Source of the DNA: an uncultured Eubacteriales bacterium
Lineage (GTDB): Bacteria > Bacillota > Clostridia > Lachnospirales > Bianqueaceae
NCBI GenBank assembly: GCA_902783575.1
Contig: CACZRP010000057.1
Location: forward strand, 1 to 61,840
Reading direction: 5' to 3'
DNA: 61,840 nt
The notes under the pieces are model-generated. The model was given only the letters and a program-made list of their open reading frames with translations. It was not told the origin of the DNA and ran no database searches. Position numbers and translations under genes: made by a program. Of the stretch, positions 48,488 to 57,630 are shown one piece after another. The first letter of the stretch is position 1; every line of letters starts with the position of its first letter.

Positions 48488-49276
48488 ATGAATATTCTGG
48501 AAGAACTGGCTCAGTCTGCCCGAAGGCGGGTGGCTGAAAAAGAAAAACAGCTTTCATTGGTGGAAATTAGAAGTAATGCACTGAGTCTCCCCATGAGTCA
48601 ATTTGTCTTCGAAACGTCTATCCAGGGTCCGGGACTTTCTTTTATCTGTGATATCATGAGCGCCGGTACAGAAGCCAGCGCTTATAAGGAAACGGCGCTG
48701 GCCTATGAGAAGGCTGGAGCCGACGGGATTTCCATTCTGGTGGAACCCGACAGCCGGCCACTTCAGCCGGACTATCTGAAGAATGTTTCCAAAGCGGTTT
48801 CGATTCCCTGCCTGTTTAAGGATTTTATTGTTGATGAGTACCAGATCTTTGAGGCCAGACTGCTGGGAGCCTCCGCGGTACGCCTGATCAGCTCCATTTT
48901 AACGCCGGGACAGCTGGCCAACGCCATTGCAATGTGTGATTACCTGGGAATCTCTGCCATGGTGGAGGTTCACGACCAGGAAGAACTGGAAAAAGCTCTG
49001 AACGCGGAAGCCAGAATCATTGCCACCAGCGATGCCGCCCTGACACCTCTGGTGCCCGAGGGAGTATTTTTTGTGTTTGAAGGCACCATCCGTACGCTTC
49101 AGGACGCGCTGAAGATCAGCGCCCTGGGAGCGAACGCCGTGCTGACCGGCGGCGTCAGCGCAGAGAAAACCGAGCTCATTATCCAAAGCCTTTCTCTGCA
49201 GGAGAGCGGCTCCGAAGCGAAAGACAGGCACCGGATGGAAACCAAGGACAGCGCTGCCTCTTCATCTTCTACCTGA
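48488..49276 (+). CDS. Indole-3-glycerol-phosphate synthase-like protein with altered active site
   Basis: A 262-residue TrpC-fold barrel. The catalytic Lys111 (CLFKDFIVDEYQI) and Glu160 (MVEVH) are kept. The block E-x-K-K-x-S-P-S-x-G near residue 55 is instead CDIMSAGTEAS: Glu to Asp and the Lys to Met, and the INNR block is IATSDA. So it probably does not make indole-glycerol phosphate, or does so poorly. It is not in a trp operon and has a very strong promoter, which argues against a simple pseudogene. The last about 25 residues are low-complexity Ser/Lys/Glu. Confidence 0.8.
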   Translation: MNILEELAQSARRRVAEKEKQLSLVEIRSNALSLPMSQFVFETSIQGPGLSFICDIMSAGTEASAYKETALAYEKAGADGISILVEPDSRPLQPDYLKNVSKAVSIPCLFKDFIVDEYQIFEARLLGASAVRLISSILTPGQLANAIAMCDYLGISAMVEVHDQEELEKALNAEARIIATSDAALTPLVPEGVFFVFEGTIRTLQDALKISALGANAVLTGGVSAEKTELIIQSLSLQESGSEAKDRHRMETKDSAASSSST

Positions 49277-49285
49277 TGCCGTGAA

Positions 49286-50035
49286 TTAATATACCAGATA
49301 GGCCCCGTCCACAGGGATCACGGCCCCGCTGACATAGTCCGAAGCGTCGGAGGCAAGAAATACACAGGGACCGGCCATGTCCTCCGGGGTTCCCCAGCGG
49401 CCGGCGGGAATCCGTCCCAGTATGGAAGCGCTCCGCACCGGATCCTCCAGCAGGGCCGTGTTCATATCCGTCGCCATATAGCCGGGCGCCAGAGCGTTTA
49501 CCTGGATGCCCTTGCCGCTCCAGGCCACCGCCAGGGATTTGGTCAGCTGGGCAATACCGCCCTTGCTGGCGGCATAGGCCGGGATCCGGATCCCGCCGAA
49601 GAAGCTGATCATGGAGGCGATGTTGATGATTTTTCCCTTTCCCTGCTTCAGCATGACGCTGCCTGCCAGCTGGCAGAGCTCAAAGCAGGCGGTGAGGTTG
49701 ACCTCCAGGACTTCGTCCCAGTCTTCCAGAGGAAACGCTTCACACTCGTGACGGCGCTGGATTCCGGCGCAGTTGACAAGAATGTCCAGTCGGCCTCCGG
49801 TGAGCTCCATCACCGTATTAAAGCCTTTTTTCAGAGACTCTCTGTCGGAAAGGTCGGCCTGAATGAAGGGATAGGCCGGATTTTCAGGACAGGTGCGGCT
49901 CATCAGGACGACGCGGGCTCCTGCCTGGGACAGGCCGTCGGCCATGCCCAGAGCCAGACCCCGGGCACCGGTGACGAGGGCCCAGCGGCCGGAAAGATCG
50001 AAAGAATGACGGATGCTTGCTGTCGTATTTTCCAT
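49286..50035 (-). CDS. Short-chain dehydrogenase (2-deoxy-D-gluconate 3-dehydrogenase/KduD-like)
   Basis: A 249-residue classical SDR: cofactor motif VTGARGLALGM, NAG motif (LVNCAGIQRR), catalytic Ser/Tyr/Lys in IASMISFFGG and AYAASKGGIAQ. The C-terminal VFLASDASDYVSGAVIPVDGAYL resembles KduD and gluconate 5-dehydrogenases. Substrate is inferred from resemblance. The ribosome binding site AAAGGA is well placed. Convergent with the TrpC-like gene, ten bases apart. Confidence 0.85.
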   Translation of the reverse strand: MENTTASIRHSFDLSGRWALVTGARGLALGMADGLSQAGARVVLMSRTCPENPAYPFIQADLSDRESLKKGFNTVMELTGGRLDILVNCAGIQRRHECEAFPLEDWDEVLEVNLTACFELCQLAGSVMLKQGKGKIINIASMISFFGGIRIPAYAASKGGIAQLTKSLAVAWSGKGIQVNALAPGYMATDMNTALLEDPVRSASILGRIPAGRWGTPEDMAGPCVFLASDASDYVSGAVIPVDGAYLVY

Positions 50036-50053
50036 TAATTTGAATTCCTTTCA

Positions 50054-50080
50054 GGTGATGCTTGTCGCATCACCTTTTTT
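50054..50080 (+). terminator. Hairpin with T-run on the plus strand
   Basis: GGTGATGC and GCATCACC form an 8-bp stem followed by TTTTTT. It lies upstream of the SDR gene on its opposite strand, so it would stop only plus-strand transcription, for which there is no gene here; perhaps it insulates the region. Confidence 0.55.
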
Positions 50081-50113
50081 GATGGCTGGTTGTTTCGGAA
50101 ACTCTGATGACTG

Positions 50114-50142
50114 AAAAAAGGGTGCAGCCAGATGCTGCACCC
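50114..50142 (-). terminator. Terminator of the phosphohexomutase gene
   Basis: Read on the minus strand GGGTGCAGC-ATCTG-GCTGCACCC is followed by TTTTTT, 22 bases after the stop codon. Confidence 0.9.
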
Positions 50143-50164
50143 TATGCTTTGCCTGTGGTAAAAA

Positions 50165-51847
50165 TCAGGAAAGGATCGGCTTGACGGCTTCGGCCAGGGC
50201 ATCCTTTTCGGCCTGAGCTTCGGCCAGATCTTTACCGAGAGTGGTAAAGTAGGTCTTGATCTTGGGCTCGGTGCCGGAGGGACGAACCACCACGGTGGCG
50301 CCGTCTTCCAGAGAATAAATCAGGACATTGGCCTTGGGAAGACCGGTTTCCTCGGGCTTGGCGTAGTCCACAGCCTTGACAACCTTCTTGCCGGCGAACT
50401 CGGTGGGAGGAGTCTCACGCAGAGAGTTCATGATGCCTGCCATCTTGTCCATACCGGACAGACCGGGGAACTCGAAGCTGTCGACCTTGTTCAGATAGCG
50501 GCCGTACTCGGCGTAGATCTGCTCCAGACGTTCCTTGATGCTGGAACCGATGGAGCGGTAGTAGGCAGCCATCTCGCAGATCAGCATGGAGCCGATGACG
50601 GCATCCTTGTCGCGGACATAGGGGCCGGCCAGATAGCCGTAGCTTTCCTCAAAACCGAAGATGAAGCGGTCAACCTCACCTGCTTCCTCCAGCTGGGCAA
50701 TCTGGTCGCCGATCCACTTGAAGCCGGTCAGCACGTTGCGCATCTCAACGCCGTAATGAGCGGCCACCGCGTCGGCCAAAGGAGTGGAAACGATGGATTT
50801 GACAGCCACGGGGTTCTTGGGCATGGTGCCTTTTTCAATGCGTCCGGCGCAGATGTAGTCCAGAAGCAGAACGCCCATTTCGTTGCCGCTGACCAGCTCG
50901 TAGGAGCCATCAGGACACTTCATGGCAATACCCACACGGTCGGCATCCGGGTCGGTGGCCAGCATCAGGTCGGCGCCGGTGGCCTTCGCCAGTTCCAGAC
51001 CTTTTTCCAGAGCGGCATAAATCTCGGGGTTGGGATAGGAGCAGGTGGTGAAGTAGCCGTTCGGATATTCCTGCTCGGGAACGATGGTAATATCGGTGAT
51101 GCCCATGTCTCTCAGAACCCGGGTAACAGGAACCAGGCCTGTGCCGTTCAGAGGAGAATAAACCAGCTTCAGACCGGCGGTCTTGCAGAGACCGGGTCTT
51201 ACCTGGCGGGCTTCGATGGCTGCGTAAAGGGCTTCCTTGCAGTCGTCGCCGACAAACTTGATGAGGCCTTTTTCCACGCCTTCCGCGAAGCTCATGTATT
51301 TGGCGCCGGTCAGAACATCGGTCTTCTGAATGGAGTCATAAACAATGGCTGCGGCGTCGTCGGTCATCTGGCATCCGTCGGGACCATAGGCCTTGTAGCC
51401 GTTGTACTGAGCGGGATTGTGGGATGCGGTTACCATAATACCGGCATTGCAGTGATAGTAACGGGTGGCAAAGGACAGGGCCGGAACGGGCATCAGCTCA
51501 TCGTAAATTCTGACATTGATTCCATTGGCGGCCAGCACGCCGGCGGCGTCTCTGGCAAAGGTCCATCCCTTCAGGCGGCTGTCGTAGCTGATGGCTACTG
51601 TCTGAGTACCGCCCTGGGTTTTTACCCAATCGGCGACGCCCTGAGTCGCCTGACGGACAACCCAGATGTTCATGCGGTTGGTACCGGCACCAAGGGTGCC
51701 GCGCAGTCCGGCGGTTCCGAACTGAAGGGCGATGGCAAACCGTTCCTTGATGGCTTCATCATCGCCTTCGATTTTTCTGAGTTCTGTTCCCAGATCGACA
51801 TCCTGCAGATCGGCCTCGAGCCAGCGTCTGTATTCATCCTGATACAT
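50165..51847 (-). CDS. Phosphoglucomutase/phosphomannomutase (alpha-D-phosphohexomutase)
   Basis: A 560-residue enzyme that interconverts hexose 1- and 6-phosphates, needed for nucleotide-sugar and glycogen synthesis. The phosphoserine loop GIMVTASHNPAQYNG (about 135), the metal loop ATDPDADRVG (about 295), the sugar-binding GFEESYG (about 390) and the phosphate loop VVRPSGTEPKI (about 505) are intact. Length and motifs match the PgcA-type long form. Start 51847 has AGAGGTG ten bases upstream. Confidence 0.94.
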   Translation of the reverse strand: MYQDEYRRWLEADLQDVDLGTELRKIEGDDEAIKERFAIALQFGTAGLRGTLGAGTNRMNIWVVRQATQGVADWVKTQGGTQTVAISYDSRLKGWTFARDAAGVLAANGINVRIYDELMPVPALSFATRYYHCNAGIMVTASHNPAQYNGYKAYGPDGCQMTDDAAAIVYDSIQKTDVLTGAKYMSFAEGVEKGLIKFVGDDCKEALYAAIEARQVRPGLCKTAGLKLVYSPLNGTGLVPVTRVLRDMGITDITIVPEQEYPNGYFTTCSYPNPEIYAALEKGLELAKATGADLMLATDPDADRVGIAMKCPDGSYELVSGNEMGVLLLDYICAGRIEKGTMPKNPVAVKSIVSTPLADAVAAHYGVEMRNVLTGFKWIGDQIAQLEEAGEVDRFIFGFEESYGYLAGPYVRDKDAVIGSMLICEMAAYYRSIGSSIKERLEQIYAEYGRYLNKVDSFEFPGLSGMDKMAGIMNSLRETPPTEFAGKKVVKAVDYAKPEETGLPKANVLIYSLEDGATVVVRPSGTEPKIKTYFTTLGKDLAEAQAEKDALAEAVKPILS

Positions 51848-52030
51848 AGTCCATACACCTCTTAATATTTTTTGTCTGAATACCGAAATGTATTCCATAT
51901 ATATAGGTTACTCTATTCTTCGCAAATACTCAACTGAAATTTGCCCGGAAAAGGAAATTTTTTTCAGCTGTCGGATCAGAATCCACGGTAAAACGTCAGC
52001 TTTTGCCGGGGGCGGTGTGCCAAGATCGGC

Positions 52031-52059
52031 TTGCGAATATCTCCCCCGTGGGATATAAT
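52031..52059 (+). promoter_or_regulatory. Promoter of the malic enzyme gene
   Basis: TTGCGA (52031-52036), a 17-bp spacer and TATAAT (52054-52059), about 40 bp ahead of the start. Confidence 0.65.
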
Positions 52060-52101
52060 AAAAAAAGTTAATCGTTATTAATCCATCAGGAGGTTACTGT
52101 C

Positions 52102-53271
52102 ATGAATTACGCAGAAGAGTCTCTCCGACTTCATGCCGAATGGCAGGGTAAGATCGAGGTTGTCTCAAGAGTACCTGTCAAGAACAAGGATGATCTGTCG
52201 CTGGCCTATACGCCGGGAGTCGCCCAGCCCTGTCTGGAGATTCAAAAGGACTATGACCGTTCCTTTGATCTGACCCGCCGCCACAACCTGGTGGCCGTGA
52301 TCACTGACGGCACTGCGGTTCTTGGCCTGGGAGATATCGGTCCGGAGGCCGGTATGCCTGTCATGGAGGGAAAATGCGCCCTGTTCAAAGCCTTTGGCGA
52401 CGTAGACGCTTTTCCCATTTGCATCCGCAGCAAAGATGTGGATGAAATTGTCCGCACCATCTACCTGATTTCAGGCAGCTTCGGCGGCATCAACCTGGAA
52501 GATATCGCCGCTCCCCGCTGCTTCGAGATCGAACGTAAATTGAAGGAAATCTGCGATATTCCTGTTTTCCATGATGATCAGCATGGCACAGCCTGTGTCG
52601 TGGGAGCCGCGCTGCTCAATGCCCTGAGGGTTGTCGGCAAGACCATTGACAATGTCAAGGTTGTCATCAACGGCTCCGGTTCCGCGGGCATTGCCATTGG
52701 CAAGCATTTGATGAACCTGGGCGTGAAGCACCTGAAAATGGTGGACCGCTATGGCATTCTCTGCGAAGGCGTCGAGATGAACCCGGCCCAGGCAGAGATG
52801 GCTGCCATCACCAATCCGGAAAAATTCAGCGGCAAACTGGCGGATGCGCTTCAGGGAGCGGACGTGTTTATCGGCGTCAGCGCGCCCCATATTGTCTCCA
52901 AGGATATGATCCGTTCCATGGCCGAGGGCGCCATTGTGTTCCCCATGGCGAATCCCGTGCCGGAAATCGAGCCGGAGGAGGCCAAGGAGGCAGGCGCTGC
53001 CGTGGTGGGCACCGGACGTTCCGACCATCCCAACCAGATCAACAACGTGCTGGTATTCCCCGGCCTGTTCCGCGGCGCCCTGGATGTGAGAGCCCGAGAC
53101 ATCAACGAACCCATGAAGGTGGCTGCCTCCCACGCCCTGGCGGATCTGGTATCGGAAGAGGAGCTGTCCAAGGATTACATCCTTCCCTACGCTTTTGACA
53201 AACGGGTTGGCCCCGCCGTGGCCAAGGCCGTGGCTGAGGCCGCGAGGGAAAGCGGAGTCGCCAGAATCTGA
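52102..53271 (+). CDS. NAD(P)-dependent malic enzyme, short form
   Basis: A 389-residue malic enzyme that oxidatively decarboxylates malate to pyruvate. [28 protein letters not shown], the metal site [10 protein letters not shown] and the NAD(P) motif [17 protein letters not shown] are clear. It lacks the C-terminal phosphotransacetylase domain of the large MaeB form, as is usual in Firmicutes. Strong AGGAGG and a good promoter suggest high expression. Confidence 0.95.
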   Translation: MNYAEESLRLHAEWQGKIEVVSRVPVKNKDDLSLAYTPGVAQPCLEIQKDYDRSFDLTRRHNLVAVITDGTAVLGLGDIGPEAGMPVMEGKCALFKAFGDVDAFPICIRSKDVDEIVRTIYLISGSFGGINLEDIAAPRCFEIERKLKEICDIPVFHDDQHGTACVVGAALLNALRVVGKTIDNVKVVINGSGSAGIAIGKHLMNLGVKHLKMVDRYGILCEGVEMNPAQAEMAAITNPEKFSGKLADALQGADVFIGVSAPHIVSKDMIRSMAEGAIVFPMANPVPEIEPEEAKEAGAAVVGTGRSDHPNQINNVLVFPGLFRGALDVRARDINEPMKVAASHALADLVSEEELSKDYILPYAFDKRVGPAVAKAVAEAARESGVARI

Positions 53272-53287
53272 TAAAATCCATCAAAAA

Positions 53288-53320
53288 ACCGGCTGATGAT
53301 GGCGATCAGCCGGTTTTCCT
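53288..53320 (+). terminator. Terminator of the malic enzyme gene
   Basis: ACCGGCTGA and TCAGCCGGT form a 9-bp stem followed by TTTCCTTTT. Confidence 0.85.
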
Positions 53321-53460
53321 TTTAACTGTGTGTTTTTCTGTAGGCGGTGCGTGACAGAGTAGTTGAAATGGTTGGCCACATCCTCCAGGGTTACCGTCCG
53401 GTAGTGATCGTTGATGAAGCTGAGAATCCGGAGCCTGATGCTGTCGGATTTCCGGCTGTT
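53320..53460 (-). pseudogene. Remnant of an AraC family regulator
   Basis: On the minus strand, RLRILSFINDHYRTVTLEDV followed by ANHFNYSV has the pattern of the AraC DNA-binding domain (I..YI..H....L.E.A..F.YS), then loses similarity. There is no sensor domain or second HTH, and the frame runs into the malic enzyme terminator. A broken gene rather than a short regulator. Confidence 0.5.
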
Positions 53461-53481
53461 CTTAGGGTCGATCAGCCCGCC

Positions 53482-53559
53482 GTGGCCAATCCCAACGCCA
53501 CCTATGCGGATCTGTGCGATATCCTGAACAAGATGACCTTCGAGTACATCCACAAATAA
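53482..53559 (+). pseudogene. C-terminal fragment of an unidentified gene
   Basis: On the plus strand a frame ends ANPNATYADLCDILNKMTF-EYIHK before TAA. It looks like a genuine protein C-terminus (regular helix, no low complexity) but has no upstream partner in frame. I do not recognise the family. Together with the AraC remnant it marks a rearranged scar. Confidence 0.3.
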
Positions 53560-53589
53560 AGATTCGGAAACATCGAAAACTGCACACAT

Positions 53590-53635
53590 CAAAAAAACAG
53601 GAGAACCCTTCGGGGTATCTCCTGTTCTGTTTTTT
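53590..53635. terminator. Bidirectional terminator before the HIT gene stop
   Basis: AACAGGAGA and TCTCCTGTT enclose an inner ACCC/GGGGT pair. A T-run on the right and an A-run on the left make it a terminator on either strand. Confidence 0.9.
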
Positions 53636-53641
53636 ACGGGT

Positions 53642-54073
53642 TTACCTGGTGGCTTCCAGACTGGCCCTGATCTGCTCAATCATCTGGTCGTATTCTTCAT
53701 CTGACAGATAGCGCTGACCGGGATTCATGGCGAAAACGCCGCCCCATTCGAACTGGTCCTTATATTTGGGAACCAGATGGAAATGAAGATGGCATCCGGT
53801 ATCTCCATAGGCGCCGTAGTTGAGCTTGTCGGGATGAAAAGCAGCGTGGATCGCCCGGGCTGCATGAGCCACATCGGCGAAAAAGGCGATTCTGTCTTCC
53901 TCTGAGATATTCACAATCTCACTGACGTGATCTTTATAGGCGACGATGCAGCGCCCGGGATGAGACTGTTCCTTGAACAGAATCAGCTGGGAAACGCTGA
54001 GGTCGCAGATTTTGATGCCAAAGGCTGCCAGAGAAGCTCCGCCTGCGCAATAACCGCAATTAGGGTCTTTCAT
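53642..54073 (-). CDS. HIT family nucleotide-binding protein
   Basis: A 143-residue histidine-triad protein. HLHFHLVPKY is the HxHxHxx motif (about residue 95), with GRCIVAYKDHVSE upstream as in Hint-type nucleoside phosphoramidases and dinucleotide hydrolases. CGYC and GC add cysteines near the start. ATG 54073 is chosen because of AGGAGGTG upstream. Confidence 0.88.
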   Translation of the reverse strand: MKDPNCGYCAGGASLAAFGIKICDLSVSQLILFKEQSHPGRCIVAYKDHVSEIVNISEEDRIAFFADVAHAARAIHAAFHPDKLNYGAYGDTGCHLHFHLVPKYKDQFEWGGVFAMNPGQRYLSDEEYDQMIEQIRASLEATR

Positions 54074-54229
54074 GATTACACCTCCTGTGTTTTCATGAGT
54101 ATAGCACAGGTGCTCCGGGAAGTACAATGGTAAAATATTCCGGACCCTGCTGTAAAAAATGCTTCCCTGTTTTCCCGAAATCGAATATGATATTACTATA
54201 GTTAAATAACGATTAAGGCAGGCCTTACT

Positions 54230-56125
54230 ATGAGAACGGAAACAGAAAAAAACTACAATATTGTTGTTGTGGGCGGCGGACTGGCAGGTCTGTGCTGCGC
54301 CGTTGCCGCAGCCAGGGAAGGCGCCAGGGTGGCGCTGATTCAGAACCGGCCGATGATGGGGGGCAATGCCAGCTCGGAGATCCGCATGCATATCTGCGGG
54401 GCGGATCATCACGGAACCCGGCCCAACGCCCGGGAAACGGGCATTCTGGAGGAGATTCTTCTGGAGCATAAGCACCGCAATCCCGGGATGAGCTGGCCGA
54501 TCTTTGACAGCATCCTCTGGGAGAAGGCTGCTTTTCAGGAAGGACTGGATCTTTACCTGAATACCCATGTGACCGGGGTGGTGTCGGAGCCGATCAGTCA
54601 GACTCCGAGCCGCCAGGGCTCTGCCCGCCCGAATGCGATCGGCGAGAATGCCGATGGCTACAGCCGCAGGATCCAAAGCCTCCAGGCGGTGCAGATGACC
54701 ACGGAAAAGGAATTCCTCTTCACGGCGGATATTTTTGTGGATGCCACCGGAGACGGCTTTGTGGGAGCCCGGGCCGGCGCGGATGCGGTGATTGGCCGGG
54801 AGAGCAAGGAGCAGCTGGGTGAGGCGGATGGCCTGGAGACAGCGGACCGGTATACCATGGGCAGTTCTTTGATGTTCAAAGCGCGGGATATGGGAAAAGA
54901 GATTCCCTTCATAAAACCATTCTGGGCAGATACCTACAGGGAAGAGGATATGAAGCACCGCCCCATTACCGAGATCTGCTCGGGTTACTGGTGGATCGAG
55001 CTGGGAGGCGGAATGCAGCGGGTCATCGAAGAAGGAGAAGAAATCCGGGATGATCTGCTGAGAGCCGTGTACGGCGTGTGGGATTATATCAAGAACAGCC
55101 GCACGCCGGAGGGAAAGCTGCGCTTCCCCGAGGCTGTTTCCTATGACCTGGAATGGGTCGGCTTTCTGCCGGGCAAGCGGGAGAGCCGGCGGTTCCTGGG
55201 CGACTATGTGCTGCGGGAGCAGGACTGCCTGGATACCCACCCGGATCCGGAGAGCGGAATGCGGATCGGAACCCGGTTCCCGGACACGGTGGCCTACGGC
55301 GGCTGGCCGGTGGACGTGCATACCATCGAGGGCTTCCGCAAGCTGAACCAGGAGCCCAACCGGACCCGCCTTATGGAGGATGTCTACGCCATTCCCTACC
55401 GCTGCTACTATTCGAGAAATATCAGCAATCTAATGATGGCAGGGCGGGATATCAGTGCCTCTCATCTGGCCTTTGCCTCCAGCCGTGTCATGGCTACCTG
55501 TGCCATCGGAGGACAGGCCGTGGGAACGGCCGCGGCCATGGCCTGCCGGAAGAATCTCTCCCCCAGGGCACTGGGAAAGACCTGCATGGAGGAACTGCAG
55601 CAGAAGCTGATCTGGAATGACTGCTATCTGCCCTCCGTCCCCTATCAGTGGGACGAAAAACTGATGCCGCAGCGGGTCATATCCTCCAGTCAGAGGGAAG
55701 GGCATGAGGCAGAAAAGGTTCTGGATCCATGGTCCAGAACCATCGGAGAGGCCCATCATGACTGGCAGCCCGAGAAGGAAGAGGGCTCAGCGTCCTGGCT
55801 GGAGCTGGCCTGGGATGAGGGCATTTCAGCCGCGCAGATACAGATCCTCTTCGACTCGGATCTATCCAAACAGCTGACGCCAAGCCTTTCCGATTATCAG
55901 CTTGCCAGGGAATATCCGGGAACGCCTCCGACCCTGGTCCGGAATTTTGAGCTGTCCTTTTGGAAGGATGGGACCGAGGTGAAAAATATCCAGGTTACCG
56001 ACAATTATCAGCGCCGCTTTGAAATGCGGCTGGAAGAGGGAATTACCGCCGACCGGATCAGGCTGACGATTCTTCGGACCCATGGAACTGAAAATCCCAG
56101 GGTCTTTTCGATCCGGATTCAATAA
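54230..56125 (+). CDS. FAD-dependent oxidoreductase with C-terminal sugar-binding-like domain
   Basis: A 631-residue protein. Residues 11-45 hold the FAD motif VVVGGGLAGLCCAVAAAREG; the second FAD segment is DIFVDATGDGFVGARAGAD (about 167) and MMAGRDISASHLA is near 405. This is the FAD_oxidored/PF12831 type found in Bacteroidetes and Firmicutes polysaccharide and steroid loci. From about residue 495 the C-terminus (WLELAWDEG, RIRLTILRTHGTENPRVFSIRI) resembles a discoidin-like beta-sandwich. Substrate unknown. The start lacks a strong ribosome binding site (AAGGCAGG). Confidence 0.8.
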   Translation: MRTETEKNYNIVVVGGGLAGLCCAVAAAREGARVALIQNRPMMGGNASSEIRMHICGADHHGTRPNARETGILEEILLEHKHRNPGMSWPIFDSILWEKAAFQEGLDLYLNTHVTGVVSEPISQTPSRQGSARPNAIGENADGYSRRIQSLQAVQMTTEKEFLFTADIFVDATGDGFVGARAGADAVIGRESKEQLGEADGLETADRYTMGSSLMFKARDMGKEIPFIKPFWADTYREEDMKHRPITEICSGYWWIELGGGMQRVIEEGEEIRDDLLRAVYGVWDYIKNSRTPEGKLRFPEAVSYDLEWVGFLPGKRESRRFLGDYVLREQDCLDTHPDPESGMRIGTRFPDTVAYGGWPVDVHTIEGFRKLNQEPNRTRLMEDVYAIPYRCYYSRNISNLMMAGRDISASHLAFASSRVMATCAIGGQAVGTAAAMACRKNLSPRALGKTCMEELQQKLIWNDCYLPSVPYQWDEKLMPQRVISSSQREGHEAEKVLDPWSRTIGEAHHDWQPEKEEGSASWLELAWDEGISAAQIQILFDSDLSKQLTPSLSDYQLAREYPGTPPTLVRNFELSFWKDGTEVKNIQVTDNYQRRFEMRLEEGITADRIRLTILRTHGTENPRVFSIRIQ

Positions 56126-56137
56126 CAGGAGGATTCA

Positions 56138-56443
56138 CTATATGGAATCATCCTCCGGGAAAAGGCGATTTCTCATCTCATAATACCGGGCGCTGGCGGT
56201 TTCGCTTTCCTTCTTTTGCCGCCAGGCCTCGATTTCCTCGCAGATGGCAAGCATCTCATCAATGATGGTTTCCAGATTGTCCGGCTTTGCCTGATACAGA
56301 TAGGAAGTCATGCGTTCGATGGCCTTGGGGCTTCCCAGCTGCGAGGCAATCGTATCGCTCAGCGGAAAAGGAAAGCCTAAAGAAACCAGAGCATGGCCAA
56401 GCCCATCCCGGGCCTCGGCCCATCTTCTTTGCGCATCTGTCAT
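56138..56443 (-). CDS. Conserved-looking hypothetical protein
   Basis: A 101-residue all-alpha, acidic protein (RWAEARDGLGHALVSLGFPF; IIDEMLAICEEIEAWRQKK). I do not recognise a family. AGGAGG lies seven bases before the ATG, and the gene is intact, so it is probably real. It is convergent with the FAD oxidoreductase gene. Confidence 0.6.
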   Translation of the reverse strand: MTDAQRRWAEARDGLGHALVSLGFPFPLSDTIASQLGSPKAIERMTSYLYQAKPDNLETIIDEMLAICEEIEAWRQKKESETASARYYEMRNRLFPEDDSI

Positions 56444-56673
56444 AGGCGCCTCCTGTCTTTGCTTTGTTTTCTGTTGATCATAAAGGCTTTGCCGGATTTC
56501 GTCAAGAAGAATGCTGGCCGACCAGTCACCTCGCAGAGAGAAAACTCTGGTGGTGAATCCCTATGATCCCGCAGTTAAAAACCAACTGGATCAGCAGGCC
56601 CGGCAGCTTCGCCGTGACCATGCCTTCAGACAGCGGTAAACGAATCGTCGAATCCCGTTATCGCCGATAAAGA
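56444..56673. other. Gap without a confident gene
   Basis: A plus-strand ATG at 56511 opens MLADQSPRREKTLVVNPYDP, which looks protein-like, but the frame ends soon after and a plausible continuation is in another frame. It may be a decayed gene; nothing more is evident. Confidence 0.35.
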
Positions 56674-56702
56674 ATGCAATCGGCCATATAAAATGATATA
56701 AT
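56674..56702 (+). promoter_or_regulatory. Possible promoter of the XRE/membrane protein gene
   Basis: A perfect TATAAT (56697-56702) is preceded, 17 bp away, by a weak ATGCAA. Confidence 0.4.
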
Positions 56703-56737
56703 CATGTGAGATAACCATTCGAAGAAGGAGGACTCCG

Positions 56738-57610
56738 ATGGTAACCCCGGCAGAACTTGGTGAAAGAATCAGAGATCGCAGAAAAGCCCAGGGCTTAACC
56801 CAAAAAGAACTGGCGGACCGGCTCCATGTAACGGACAAAGCCATTTCCCGATGGGAACGCGGCGTGGGTTTCCCGGAGCTTTCCATGATAGAAGCGTTAG
56901 GTGACGCTCTGGGCACAGATCTTGTGACATTGCTCAGCTCCAACGAGAGCAGTTCCCGTCAGCCTGATCAGTCAGACGACCAGAAAAATGAAAATCCTAA
57001 CCCCATGCAGGCCATTAGTGATAAGTATCAGGCGATGCGGGAGACTTATCAGAAAAAGAAAGAAAAGCAGCGCAAGCTTCTGGCGGCTGCGCTGCTTTTT
57101 GTCATTGCAGCAGGTATTCTCTGCTTATGTCCATGGCCGCGACGTGTTCACCGGACATTAAACGGCCGATGGTTCGCGCCGGAAGCATCGTTTCCCGTTA
57201 CCATGGAGATCCAGGGCTGGCATCTTAACTATCTGATACGTCCGGATGATCGCTTTGCGGGTACGATCCAGTTCCGGACAGAAGAAGGAAGGACATATTT
57301 CCCGGACACCTGGAAGGTTCAGTTCTCCGGAAGGCAAACCGCCTACGGATACGGAACCGCCTCGAATGTGATATTTCCGCTGGATGAAGCATCAGACAGC
57401 CTTCTGGTGCTGTCGGCCTCTTATGCGCTGGCCGAGAGCAATGGATTTGTCAAGCAGGGAGAATATGAGAGCCTTCAGGCCTTTTTTTCCTCTGATTTTG
57501 CGAAGTGTGCGCTGAAGGATTTCCATTATCCCGGCTATTTTCTGGCTGCGGAAGATCCGGATATAGACCTTGAGAAAATGCTGAAGAACTGGAATATATT
57601 CCTGAAATGA
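56738..57610 (+). CDS. XRE family regulator with membrane helix and extracytoplasmic domain
   Basis: A 290-residue protein. Residues 5-62 form a Cro/C1 HTH (RIRDRRKAQGLTQKELADRL ... TDKAISRWERG), a low-complexity linker follows, one membrane helix lies at about 110-128 (LLAAALLFVIAAGILCLC), and a beta-rich outer domain of about 160 residues ends the protein. This layout is common in Firmicutes for membrane-tethered regulators; the signal is unknown. GAAGGAGGA precedes the ATG. Confidence 0.85.
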   Translation: MVTPAELGERIRDRRKAQGLTQKELADRLHVTDKAISRWERGVGFPELSMIEALGDALGTDLVTLLSSNESSSRQPDQSDDQKNENPNPMQAISDKYQAMRETYQKKKEKQRKLLAAALLFVIAAGILCLCPWPRRVHRTLNGRWFAPEASFPVTMEIQGWHLNYLIRPDDRFAGTIQFRTEEGRTYFPDTWKVQFSGRQTAYGYGTASNVIFPLDEASDSLLVLSASYALAESNGFVKQGEYESLQAFFSSDFAKCALKDFHYPGYFLAAEDPDIDLEKMLKNWNIFLK

Positions 57611-57630
57611 ATTTCCCGTGATCGCTGCTT

